Part shown: one piece after another, positions 22,185-34,628 of the stretch
How the letters are laid out: each line of letters starts with the position of its first letter
Position numbering within the stretch: position 1 is the stretch's first letter
Assembly: GCA_023055425.1 (NCBI GenBank)
Contig: JALGPY010000001.1
Span: 71,170,994 to 71,234,993 of the forward strand
Length of the DNA: 64,000 bases
Source: Linanthus parryae
Lineage: Eukaryota; Streptophyta; Magnoliopsida; Ericales; Polemoniaceae
Reading direction: 5' to 3'
The notes under the pieces: model-generated
Databases searched by the model: none
What the model saw: only the letters and a program-made list of their open reading frames with translations
What the model was told of the DNA's origin: nothing
Made by a program: the position numbers and the translations under genes

Positions 22185-22300
22185 TTTTTAACCAAATGTG
22201 TGTTGGTTCAGTGGTTAAGTAGATAATTTCAAATCTTCCAACATCGAAAAAATTATTTTTTTTCAATAATCTATAATAATTCACCGCATCCAAACACTAC
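22185..22300 (+). mobile_element. Possible tRNA-derived SINE fragment
   Basis: GTTGGTTCAGTGGTTAAG resembles a pol III A box, and TTCAAATCTTCC about 25 bp later resembles a weak B box; an A/T-rich run follows. The spacing is shorter than in a tRNA and the B box is imperfect, so this is a tentative call. Confidence 0.3.
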
Positions 22301-23470
22301 AGATAAAATGAGTTTGTAAGCTTAATCTCTCATTTATTTCAGCTCATCCAAACAACCCCAATGAGTGTGGAAGACAAATGATGAACCTCTCGTAGCTAAC
22401 ATTTGATCTGTTGGGTTTGTTGTCCATGATTTCCATTCTTACATCTTGTTTCAACTCCCGACCGATGGCCACGATCGCCCAGTGGTGGACCTAGGCTGGG
22501 GCGGAGGGGGCAGCGGCCCCCTAAACTTTCTAAAATTTTACTCAATACTCATATTTATTACTATTTTTCAAAAAAATTAAGTATCGGCCACTTCAAAATA
22601 ATAATATTTAGGTTAGTCCATCACGCTGCGCTTGCCACTGCGATTGCCGTTCTTCCATCTTGTCCCAACTCTGTCCCAACTCCTGAAGGCTTTACAGGCG
22701 ACATATAGCATGTTCAGCAGCTCAAGAATCCTCGTTTGAGAGATATTTAGAGACAATTGAGATTCATCATTGTCAATACATATATAGAAAAACCTAGTCA
22801 TTGTTACCTATTCGAAACAGCCCTTATAGGCATCCAAATTTTTGCATCTCCCCATCGCCTAAGGGTGTCTAAATGTCCACATATCTACCCGTATACTAGT
22901 CTCGATGCACTCCAGTCGTCCTAATTAATAATAATACTAGATTATGGATATTTAACAATACAACATTTATTCTAAATACTTTATTATGTCAACATGTCAT
23001 TCTATAGATAACAAAATAAATAAAATGCATTTATCATTTAATAAACATCACGATAATATAGATTGCCTATAAGGCATACATCAACAATCAGATCCTAACG
23101 AATCAGATCCATATTATATCCAATTTAAAATGAATATGATATGGATAATGAAACCAATATCAGAAAGGTTTTGGATCCCATTTTGGATCCTAGAGCAGAA
23201 CCTTGAAAACCCAATGCCATCCGAGTACTAGCTAGTTTTACCAAAAATGTCTCAAAAGTTATATTCAATTTTTTTTTTTGAACAATATTTAATAATGAAT
23301 ATACATACTAATGTATAAAATTATAAACTTGTTTCCCTCTATAATCTACTAACCATAGCCTCACAAAAATCACCAACCTTATGAACAATTTTCTTGTGCG
23401 TCAATTATCTGGATGAAACGTTGTAAAGCTTTTGTGACTTTATATCTTTTATTTGTCGTGATAAGGATCT

Positions 23471-23606
23471 AAATCATGGCTTCATGTTGATCTTAATTTA
23501 TATGTTTTCTGTTCTTTGTATTTTGGGTTCTTTAGGGCAAATCTCGGCTTCATGTTTATCTTAACTTATATGTTTTATTTTCTTTGTATTTTGGGTTCTT
23601 TAGGGA
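23471..23606. repeat. 68-bp tandem duplication (two units)
   Basis: Units start at 23471 (AAATCATGGCTTCATG) and 23539 (AAATCTCGGCTTCATG) and each ends in GGGTTCTTTAGGG. A handful of mismatches separate them. No coding sequence is involved. Confidence 0.85.
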
Positions 23607-25244
23607 GTCCTGCTCGGATCCTCTGCGATGAGCACAGAGCACCTACAGGGTCTCTGGATCATATATGGATCTAAAAATTAGATCCAATCCAAAATCGATC
23701 CAAATGCGATTAAAATCCAACCAAATCTGGATAAGATTTGAATTCCTCCTTTCACTTGAACATGAATATAGGGTAGATTTGATCCGAATCTGACCGTTTT
23801 CATCCCTAATCAAGAGTGCTTTAATCATGTGCCGACGTCTCTATGTAACACAATCAAATGTTCAAGAGTTTAAAAGTTTCAGATGCAGAAAACGCAATCT
23901 GCCAGACAATGGGATGAGTAGAAAAATTCACCACCTTACAAGTACCAAGAGGTTGCCGCAGTGATTCTAAGATCCAAGGGTAGGGTAGTGCATGACATGA
24001 CTAGAACTTCCTAAGTTCTAACTCTGCCTCCTCGCATGTCGGACATGTTGCAGGATCTTGAACGTTTACCACGCAGGCAAACAGAAGAGCAAACTTTTCT
24101 TAGACATCACTAGCGAATTACCCATGTCTTGTGAATTACCCATCTCTTTGGGGCTAATCCCATAATACTACATCCAAGCTCTTATCCATTGATTTCTCTT
24201 CAATCCAATAGTCTAGATCCGTCAAACAATGCTATTGTGAACAGTAAAACACCCTACTATGTTCATATACATATAATCTTATCTCAAAAGGTCATTCGAG
24301 TGGAGCAGGTGAAACAGAAGTAGTATTATCTTAGCTCTTGAGAGTTATCTCCAATCCCATGGTGCGAGGAGTGGGCGGGTGATGGAAAAAACCGTATAAT
24401 AATTTTAAGTCCAACCCCATGGGACGAAAGAGTGCTAGGGGAACAGTTTCACAGTGGGAATAGAATAGTAGGAGGGAGATTTCTCCATAGACAAGCACTT
24501 CCATCTCCATGGAGTGGTTAATTAATTCAATTTTGACTATATTGATCAACTTTGTTAAGTGGAGGGAGGGAATGAGTTGGAGATTAATAGTTTGGGAGTA
24601 GGGGTAGAGGAAAATGATGGACCAGTGGGCCGACGGGGTAAACCAAATGGGTTGGACTTTGGAGGATGTCCTAAGGCTAACAGTCTAGCAGATATATTCA
24701 TTCTATCTCTCAAGTCTCAAACAGTTGGCAACCATCCTGTCCGCCCTAGTAGGTTGTGTTAATTGCGCAATACCTGCTCTGCCCACCAAAATCCAGAACG
24801 AATGCCATAATGGAAGATAAAAGAAAATAAATTAAAGAAAAATTCGAAGGCCGACTCAACCAGAATATCATATGCTAAAGGGAAAAAAATCCAAGCCTCA
24901 GCTAAACATCACTCTCCACATGGCAACAATTTTACAGTCTGGTAAGAAACTACACCAAGCAGAGTTGTTCTTTTATACATCCTCTAGGCTTCTTCTATTC
25001 GCAATCTGCTGGGGCACGTCAGAAGCACCTCCAATCTGAGCCTCATCTTTACTGATTCTATGTATTAACCTTAAAGAACTACAAAATGTACAGTTTTCTA
25101 GTACAAGCAACAACTTTTATTTCCGAGCTCTTACCTATCTCAAAAATAGAAAGAGCTGCAACACATGAAACCAGAAAGAAGAGTAGAAAGTCGAGCTCAT
25201 AAACTAGCCTCTGTTCGCTGTACAACTCTTCCATGAGCAATTCG

Positions 25245-28200
25245 TTAACCAGAGTATTGAGACTGAGCTGCAGATCTCCTTTCTGAAAATACGTAAAGGT
25301 AAATTAGAGAAGTACACCACAGAAATGAAGGTAGCTGAACTCACAGGAGGTCAGAACCAAACACAAATATTTTCAACAATGGAATAGAGGAACTACTTAA
25401 AGCTATCAGTTGAAGTTCCACTGCAGCGGCCATAAATCCCCTAACTATACAAACAACCAAACGCATAATGCAGTTGACCTTTAACAATATTTGCAACCTG
25501 GCTATGGTATAACTATTAGAGACAAAAAGACCCAACTGTGTTCAGGAAGAAAAGCGAATGCAGCTTGTAACAATGTCAGTTCCCTTCAAACATTTCAATC
25601 AAACTAGTATGTTTAAGTGCAGTTAACTCTTGCAAGAACTCTGATTGGCTGCATTAATCAGGAAGTGTACCGCCTCGGTATCTAGTATGAGACCTATGTG
25701 AGGAAAAACAGCACCTGGCACTGCTACAACTTTGGATCAATGAACTCGATGCTTATTCACGTTATGTTTCAATTAACTTACAAGGAGAATATGAGTATTC
25801 ACTGTCGTCTTATGCACACAGATGACAGCATACTTCTGCTTTTAGTTTTTCAAGGTAAAAAGTAGTATACTAGATAGGGAGAAGATGATGGCATACATTG
25901 AGTGGGCGATAAGTAGAAATGACATGGGCGATAAGTAGAAATGATATGGGGTAAAGAAAGATGTATGAGAGACCATTTCAAATAAACCGGGACTAGTACC
26001 CAAAAAAAGGAAAGGAGAAGTAAACAAGTATCGAACTTATGGAATAAAAGAAGATGCAAATGAATGAAAGAGTGTTTTAGGATAGCAATTCAATCAAATC
26101 AGATGTGAGATCTGGGTGATCCCCCCCCCCCCCCCCCTATTAGGAATGGCCCTAATCCAGTCCATTTCATAGGAATCCGCCACGGATATGGACCGAAAAT
26201 TGATTCTCTGCTTCATGTGTAAGTTTGTGTTGCTTATCGTGGTACGTTGTATTTTTATTTGATTACGGGCTTACTTCAAAACATGTAAATCGCAAAGATC
26301 ACAGTAACTGTACCGAGAGTGGCAAAACTCAATAACAAGAACCTGCAAGACTGCAGCACAAATATTTGAACTTTTTCAGAAGCACTAAAAATGGCCCAAA
26401 AGTACCAGCAAACATGTCTTGAGAATATCACATGCCACCTAATCGCCTACAAGTTATCATCATTATCATGGCATTGTATCTATTCAAATTTCTGGATGAA
26501 TCGTTCTCCTTTCCATTTTTTCTTCTCTATGTTCACTATTTTGGTGTTTTTCTTTACCAGTTGTTCTATCAGTGGATACTGGCCGATTTTAAATTCTATC
26601 TACAGACTTCAGAAAAAATTAAGTTCCCTTGATTTATATGGATACTGTAATAATAACCTATTGTTAAAGGATGATGATGATAGGAAACCGTCCAACATCA
26701 TTAACTAACATCACCCAGAACCATTTTCCCACCAGCCACGAGATGAAACCTTCATTGACGGACAGCAGTATTAACTCTGTTGTAGCCTAAGTTCTAACAT
26801 ACTATTCACAGAAACACCGGATCTGACCGAGTATGCGTTTCGGAGGCACGAAACGATGAGGAAACATGAGTTGCGAAGACACGTCTCCATTTTAGGAGAT
26901 GTCAAGGGAGACAGGGAGATGTTGCAGCGAGCAGAAGAAGAAAAGGAGGAAGATCGAAGCCATACATCATTAGCAGATCTGATCTTCGTCGTTTCTCCTG
27001 ATTTTCTGATATATGATGTTTCGGCGTCTCCGTTTCCGTGCAACATAGGTTGTAGCTATTTAACTTTTAAGAAATACGCCACGAGCTTGCACGACTATTG
27101 GGACTCTAATGTTGAAGCAACGTGGCACCACATTGAGGGCCTGCTCTATGAATGAGCAGGGCGTAAAGGGATTGAAATTGTCTATAACAGAGCGAGAAGA
27201 TGGGGCTAACTTGACTATAAGACAGAAGAGGGGAAAGTTGTGATGGACTCTAATGTTGACAGCAACAGGGTACCACATTGAGGGCCTGCTATATGGATTG
27301 GCAGGTGGAGAAGGGATTGAATTGTCTATGACAGAATGAAAAGATGGGCTACACTTGAACATAAGATAGAAGAGCGGAATTGTATTAAAGGAAGAGAACA
27401 TTTTCTATTCCTGGTAAGCTCCGGTATGTTAAATCTCATATAGATGAATATGTACTCAATTGTTGGGGAGCAATAAATAATATTTACAGGGTGCCAGTTG
27501 AATGGTTCGGGAGTTTAAGCCCCAAAAATATGGAGCAGTATCTAGGACAGTTAAAAGATGGCAATGAATTGCTGATTAAGATCAACTTCAAAGACCAGTT
27601 GACACAGAAAATGGAGAGAAAAAGGTTTCATAGAATGAAAGTAGAAAGTGACTGGACTAAAGTACAGCCAAACAGAGGGAAAGTAATTACTCATGTACAA
27701 AAAACATGGCTCTATATAGATGAAACATGTAGATAAATTGACAAGTGAAGTATAGAATCGGGTACCTCCGGCAGCGACAAGCTTCTCTACACGAGCAACA
27801 ATGTGCTTTCCGTATGTGTATTTCTTCAGCGCATTCAAATGTACCTTAATTCGCGACAAGATGTGCTCGCGTTGCTGATCACCACAAGTTTCTAATACCT
27901 TTTGCACTACATAGTTCGCAAACTGATCTTTCATCATTGCCTGGATATGGATGCAGAAAACAAGAGATAAGAAACTGAACGAACGAATAATTCAGAGAGC
28001 ATGCTTCTACTTTCTAATCAACCAGAACATTTTACAGCATATCATGGTTAATTATTATTCAATGGTAGTCCACCCATGAACGTTTATCCAGTTACAGTAT
28101 AAGCATGCACTACACATAGTACAAGGTACTAATCTAGGTTCGGTGCAGCATGTTTAACGATGACCAGGTTTGGGGACACAGTTTATGGGATTGTCAATTA

Positions 28201-31200
28201 TAACATTATTGGGAATGTGTGGTTGAGATGAAGAATGAATATACCTGATAAATCAAATAAATCATGTGCGGCCAATATGAACTACCTGGCGTGATTATTT
28301 TCATAATGCCCAAGGTAATATGTACTACTAGCTAACACCATAAGAATCATACATATCCTCATGATCACAACTCGAAACCAACAGAGGATTCCATTACTTT
28401 TACACAGCACCTTGAAGAGAAAATATAGGATCCAACAATCAGAGAAGTTCGCTTATGATGCCAATTACGTAATAATGTAAAGATTTTGTACCGCTTTATC
28501 ATTTCGCAATATATTTTTTATCTGAATATCCCCAATTTACACAATTCATCAACTCCATATTCCTATTTCCATGTTTCATAGAGCTAAACTTCATGTCTAG
28601 TGACTCTCAATTGAACCGTATTTAGTATTTCCAATATCAATCCAGTGTTTTCTCCCGAAAGAAATAACACAAGTACGAAATCATTACGCTGTGACTCATT
28701 CAATCAAAATAACTTGACAAACACTCAACAACGAACATGCTTATGGGCTTAGAAGTACGTAAGTGCAGGGAGGAAAGAGTAATAGTAAACTAAAGTGGTT
28801 AAAACAAACCCTAGAATAAAAGGGGGGTGAAAGCAGTAGAGTGGGTTGGCAACTTCATGGTGTGAATTGGGTGAGAGGTGCCTCACTATTAGTTGAGGTT
28901 TCATTTCTGTCTGGATATCTATATTTTCCAAGTTCCTTACCGTAACCCATTTTTGGGTGGACCAACATTAATTTGGCTTTCATTACCAGTATTAGGTTCA
29001 TACAGCCGTTTGTAACCACATTATCATTTTTACTAAGCATGATCTGTCGTTATACACTTGTACACTTCTAAGCACCTAAACTTCTCTCCATTGGATTAGT
29101 CAAGATCCTATAGTCAAAAATCCAGATGCTGCAACCACGCGATCTGCTTTTATTAAGAATAACATCTAAACCTTGATATCTTGTACTTCATACATAAGCT
29201 CAAACAAGTTCATATAATGCATCTGCCTCTTCCCAATCAATCTTCACCTAGAGTTCTTAAAATGTCAGATATTCGTTCTCGTAGCTGATGGTTACAAACT
29301 CCGAGAATTAATTGATCTGTGGATAATTACAAGTCACCCTCTATCACCTCCATGGTTGCATCATTATACGACAGAAACTCAGAAAGTAGTATACACAATA
29401 AAACATTTATTACTTCTTATTAAATCAGTATGTTTCGGGATAATTGAGGTCAAGTAGCAATGTGGACCAGTGATTGAGGAAAGATAACTACTACCAAATA
29501 GGCTTTTTTCCTCAAACTGACTCGAAACATGAAATCACAATGCGAGGTTTCAGTAAAAACATAAACTCGCAGTAATTGTATTACCTGAAGAGGTTCATTC
29601 TCATCAGTAGAACCAAGCATCTCACTCACTAGAAGTTGACGCTCTGAAGGACCACCAAAAGTCAAGCACTTCTCAACAACATTAGAGGCAAACTTCTGTT
29701 GGCTCATCTGTACTATCTTTCCAGCTAACTCCTCTATTATCGTTGAACGCTCATGCGGCTTTCCATGCTCCAGAACATGCTGTCACAAGGAAAAGTATCA
29801 TCACATCAGTATAAGAGCAAACACAGAAACCTAAAAAATACAGCGTGAAAGGATGGTGCTACAGATTGGTTTACAGTATCCAAGTGGAGGTCTAAATCAG
29901 ATCTCGATGTAGTGACATAACGTTACACATAAGCCATTTCAATGTTTGACTGCCTTTCCACTTAATGAAATAAATGAACCATCCTGGATGTGTTTGAAAA
30001 AAGAATACGAACCTGAATAACATAATTGCCATACTGATCTTGAGCCAGCATACTAACAGATCCCAGGATTTCATCCATCACTTTGCTCTGGGTACTGGGA
30101 TCCTTACAGTGCTCCAGTATTCTCTGTTCACACATAAGCATCAGCATCATTTTATGTCTTTGTTGTCTATTTTAGGAAATTCAAGGCTTAGAGCGATAGA
30201 CGGCGAAGGGATATACCTGCACCACACGACAACCATATGGATGTGTGGAAAGGGTCACAACTTGATCGGAAAATGTTGAAACAATGAACTGAATATTTTC
30301 TTCTGGAACACATTCGATACACTTTTGAATAACATGGTTTCCATTCTGATCACGAACACAACGCATTACATGTCCATCAAGCTCTTGTACCATTTTTATC
30401 TTTTGGTCGAGATCAACAACTTCTATTGCCTGTAAGGGAGGGAAAACAACGAAAATAACCAAATACAGTCAGCTCCCATGCCCTTCTAAACAATCAACTG
30501 CGACCATATTTGCAATTTTACAATTAGATATGGTAGTCTACCTACTACGGGAATTTAATATAGCAGTGTTCAATGCATTTACAAATACCCTATTGCACCA
30601 TACTTCCACAAGAAGGCAAATTGATTCATTACCTGATAATCAGGCTGGAATGGAACAACAGGACTTCCAAGTAACATAGGGAAAAGCATGCAAGAAAAGG
30701 ATTTTTAAGTTTCAGTTCCATGTTCCCCAAATAATAAAGTTGATGCGAGATGTTCACTTTTTTTTTTTTTTTTTGAGTGTTGTAAAGAGAAAAAGTGACA
30801 AGCATTGCCTGCTTCAAGTAATCCTTTAATATATATTAAGTAGCTCCTTAATCCTTATAATGCCAATTTAGTTTCAATTTATCTGAAACCATAAAAATAG
30901 CATCACAACTAGGTATACAAGCAAGAGAAATGGAATTAAACTATAATATGTTTAACCAAAACATGACAAGACACTATACCTGCTACAACTACAAACATTA
31001 GAATTGGAGGAAACATGAGAGGTTGGCATCTTGATTCAAAAATCGTAGATACACCAATACCAAAAGTATCTAAGTAGAGAGTTATATACCTTTTGGATCA
31101 CTCGACAACCATACATTTGAAGGCTAAGTGTGAGAACATGCCCAAACAGCTTGTTGGCAAGCTCTCTTCGCTGGGCCGCCATCCCATGCTCAAAAAACTG

Positions 31201-34200
31201 GAATTAAATAATATTTGTCACGACAGCATAAAGATAGAGCTGTATCTACATGGCAGATTGTTTAACAAACTATATTTTTTTGAGGTACCTTTTGGACCAC
31301 ATAATTACCGAACACGTCAGTCATTAATGTAAGAGCTTCTGGAAAGATTTCCTCAAAAACCATGTTCTTCTCCTCTACTGTTGCAGTCTCAAGCTTTTGC
31401 TGAATGAATCGACTGCCATACTGGTCCGAACTGTTACATGAATAATATTCATTAGGAGATCATAACTGCAGTATAGTTTGATGTTGTCAGCATAAAAGAA
31501 AGGTGAGAACCACAAACCTGAACTCAACAACATGGCCAGCAATTTCTAAAAGTTCAAAGCACCTAGATTTATTCCCTTTGAATTCATCCAATAAAGAGAT
31601 GAAGTTATCGTCCAGACCAAGACTAGCTTGAAAGTGCCAGGGACTCATTACACTGCTGGCTAAGTTTCTCATTGTTGATGGAAATCGCATATTGAGATCC
31701 TCATGCCTCATAGGACTGCCAGGTCCGACCGGCGAGTTCGGACTAAAGGGATTAGCCAATGGACTTCCAGGACATGAGAAACCCAGACCATATGAAGGAG
31801 TTCCATAGTAGCCAGGGTGACCAGACTTTGTGCCCATGGAAACACCATACTGTGACTTCTGAGAAGAAAGCAAAGAGCCTAAATAAGCTTTCTGGACCAA
31901 ATCCATATATGAATTTCCAACATAATTCCCATCCATGGAGGGATCATTAACGTTGGCATTATACTCAGCTGCTCTTAGGTACTGAAGATACATTGGATCC
32001 ACAAGAGGCGACTGAATTGGACTCCCTAACATCTGGCTCCCAATCCGGTTTAAATTCAGCAAATCTGACTCAGAAGGGCTTAGACTTGATCCAGAGGGCA
32101 AACCACCCCCAAAACCTCTTGTGTCCATTCCAGGGACAGCCATTGCTGATGCAGCAGCAATATTTTCATATAGAGGCGGCATATTAGATAGGCCTATTTG
32201 GTTAGAAATCATGGAAGGCATAGCTGTGCCTAGGGGGTAGCCACCTAAACCATAGTTCAAAACAGATGGATGAGTACTGTCCATATGCTGATGGCGGGAA
32301 CGTGAACTCCCTTTGCTGTTCAGAGCAGGAGACCCTTCGAAAAACATTTTATTCGCATGGTGCCTATCAGATAGTAAAGTTTTGTCGGTCTGTGGACCTC
32401 CATTACTCCTACTTAAATCAGAATGGTATAAATTAGCAGACTGTGTTGCATAATGAGTACTGCGATTATTAGATTCAGACCTCTTGACGAACTCTAGTGG
32501 CTTATCATTATTCTGACCCCCTAGTACATCAAATGAGTAGTCATGGTGATCATTCTGCTCAGCATGAGGTGGCACATGGTTCCTCTCATCTATGGTGGTG
32601 TCTGAAAGGTTTATATTGGACAAAGCAGTAACCAAGCCTGTAGACTCAGTTATGGCTGTCGGGACGCTGTTAAATAGGTTCTGACTATTAATACTTCTCC
32701 GATCAGATGAGGTCACTCTCTCTCCACCAATAGGAGCAAGGCAAGGACTTGGAGACCTAGCAATGAGTTGGGGATCAGGAGTCGTGCTTCGGGATAATGA
32801 AGCACCAATCACAGCAGCATAAGAATGTGAAGCATGAGGCACAGGCTTTTGAATAGCAGGTGAGCTTTGGACATTCATGATGGACCGCTTAGTATCTTTA
32901 GAAGCTAATTCATTCCGCAATTGAGCTAGCTCTTCCTCCGCAGAACCTGATGTTTTACTATATTCAACGGCATTACGACTAGAAGGCCTGGAAATATTTC
33001 CAGGAGTTGTACGCCCCAAATCATCCTGCACACGTATAAAGCTCCACATTAGCAACGAAGTCCAAGGCAACTACATTTGTGTGATTCTGTCAGAACTTGG
33101 AAGGTTATGACAATCAAGTATTCAACACATGTATAGTGAGAGTAATATAAACTTGGGCAGTAACATAAGTAAGTCCTTGAGTTCTTTTATCTTCAAAGGA
33201 AAATATTGACAACTGTGGAGCAGTGGAATAATAAAGATAAATATGCAAACATGTGTGCTGAAACACCCATCCTACAAACTTCATTCTACAGTCAGTACAA
33301 CTTTTTATTGAGATATATTTAGCATGCACCTGAATGTTCTTCAATGATAAAAAAAACATGAAAACGTAAATACTAACTACAACGAGGATCAAGGAATCAT
33401 ATATTGTGCAGACAAACCAATTTAGGATCCCTCCCCAAGGGAGGAAAGACTGTTTATCAGAGCTGGATCATTAAGATAATTGATTGATTAGAGATAAGTG
33501 TAACAAGCATACATAGAGCAGTTAGATATAACAAATTGCTGTGAAGATCACAAAAAACAAACACATAATAATCAAGTAGCCAATGAAGCGCATTCAAGCA
33601 AAAGAGATGGTGGAAAAAATCACCTGAAATATTCCAGTGAAGCTATTCTGTTTTCCACCAATATCCAAGCCAGGCAAACCAATCAGTCCATCACCGCCCC
33701 ATTCAGCTGAACTTTGAGTTCTTTCAGATTCAGCCTCACTCTGTCCTTTCTTCGAACTAAACCCTGGAGGCATCGAGAACATTGACCTCCCACCGCCACC
33801 GCTGTCATTCCTATTCAGTTTCTTCCTATCTCCAACCCCACCAGATGCTGCCCCAGCCCGCTGAGCGAATCTCCAATCCTCCTTAGACATCAAAGGAGGC
33901 GGCAGCCTAGGGTTTAAGTTGACATTAGAGTAATAATAGGATGAATAAGCAGGATCAGACCTAAGCTCTTCTTCTGATATAAACCCATTCCCAATCTTAC
34001 TGTTAGCAGCAGCAATCCCTGGAAAACCACCAGGTATGCCGCGACCGCCGCCGCCGTGATTAAACAAACCACCAACTGCACTGAGTGAACCCTCAACGGT
34101 GGGAGGAGCTGACCCACTTCTATACAGATTAAGGTCCTTTTCTAGATCATCACCACCCTCTTGTCGGCGCTGCTCTCGGAGCAGGAAGCTGATTTCTTTC

Positions 34201-34274
34201 TCGAAATCATCTCCGCCATAGGATCCTTCACCGCCGCCACCTATCATCGGCCTCCTTCCCAATTCAGACAACAT
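25245..34274 (-). CDS. PUM: Pumilio/PUF RNA-binding protein, APUM1-4 type, nine coding exons
   Basis: Coding exons: 34274-33624, 33025-31518, 31430-31289, 31197-31090, 30429-30217, 30123-30013, 29779-29585, 27940-27766, 25282-25245; all introns are GT-AG and frames join exactly, giving about 1046 residues. The start is the ATG at 34272-34274 ([10 protein letters not shown]), as in plant Pumilios; no in-frame ATG lies upstream before a stop. The N-terminal two thirds is the low-complexity NABP-type region ([18 protein letters not shown]-like and YPGSPL-like words). The C-terminal third is the Pumilio domain with eight repeats; recognition residues read SR-Q, NY-Q, CR-Q, NH-Q, CR-Q, NY-Q, SN-E, NY-Q, which by the PUF code suits UGUA-containing 3' UTR sites. 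Such proteins are cytoplasmic post-transcriptional repressors that promote decay or translational silencing. The last exon encodes only [12 protein letters not shown]. No sign of decay. The 3' UTR probably occupies the bases just below 25245. Confidence 0.96.
25283..27765 (-). other. Last intron of the Pumilio gene (2483 bp)
   Basis: It separates repeat eight from a 12-codon final exon. It contains a C17 run at 26121-26137 and a two-unit tandem duplication at 27101-27385. The frames seen within it (for example at 26391-26708 and 27491-27736) have no domain and are not supported. Confidence 0.85.
27101..27385. repeat. 144-bp tandem duplication inside the Pumilio last intron
   Basis: Units start at 27101 and 27245, both with GGACTCTAATGTTGA and then CCACATTGAGGGCCTGCT. 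Several substitutions and small indels separate them. The flanking sequence looks like a decayed repeat insert. Confidence 0.8.
27941..29584 (-). other. Intron 7 of the Pumilio gene (1644 bp)
   Basis: An AT-rich intron between PUF repeats seven and eight. I see no gene or clear mobile element inside it. Confidence 0.85.
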
Positions 34275-34619
34275 TCTTTTCAACCTCCAATCACCCACAA
34301 ACGCTAAAAAGATTCAAACAACAATTAAAACACAAGAACTGAAGTGTCGGAGCTCGTTCACTAGCGTCAAACGATCAAGAACTCGATAACCCACCGCCAA
34401 GGAGTTAAAAAGGTACGATTTTGCAAACAGAAAGATGGAAATAAACTAACGAAAGGGGTTTTTCTTCTTTCACATTGACGAAGAGTAGAATCAGAAGAAG
34501 GGCGGAAGGAAGTGTATAGGAGGTGGATGAGAAGAACAAATATCGGTGGGGAGCGTGAGAAGTAGACGGCTTTAATCAATCTTGGCGGCGAATTGTTGCG
34601 CACAAGTTCTGAGTTCTCT

Positions 34620-34628
34620 TTAGGGTTT
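34620..34628 (-). promoter_or_regulatory. Telo-box upstream of the Pumilio gene
   Basis: AAACCCTAA on the minus strand lies about 350 bp before the Pumilio start codon. Such motifs are enriched close to transcription starts of plant genes for translation and growth. The sequence 34275-34619 is the presumed 5' UTR and contains a possible splice acceptor (CTTTTTAG near 34305), so a 5' UTR intron is possible. Confidence 0.4.

Larger units (their letters stand above)
21628..24925. other. AT-rich intergenic region with small repeats
   Basis: I find no credible gene in this region. It contains a palindrome-rich CCGGAATTCCGG cluster (about 22060-22135), a possible SINE fragment (about 22185-22300), a 68-bp tandem duplication (23471-23606), and stretches rich in GGATCC/GATCCA words (about 23085-23220 and 23640-23830) that look like decayed repeats. 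Short frames here carry no recognisable domain. Confidence 0.6.

Noticed and set aside
22470..22560. GGGGGCAGCGGCCCCCT hairpin as a terminator or structured RNA
   Set aside because: A short G/C palindrome with no adjacent gene; similar words are common in decayed plant DNA transposons and nothing else supports a function.
27551..27765. Extension of Pumilio exon 8 into the following frame
   Set aside because: The frame stays open past the GT donor at 27765 but loses Pumilio similarity, while splicing to 25282 gives the conserved ERR-type ending.
34272..34298. A Pumilio start at 34298 (GTG)
   Set aside because: The codon is GTG and the peptide before [10 protein letters not shown] is not found in plant Pumilios; the ATG at 34272-34274 fits the family.
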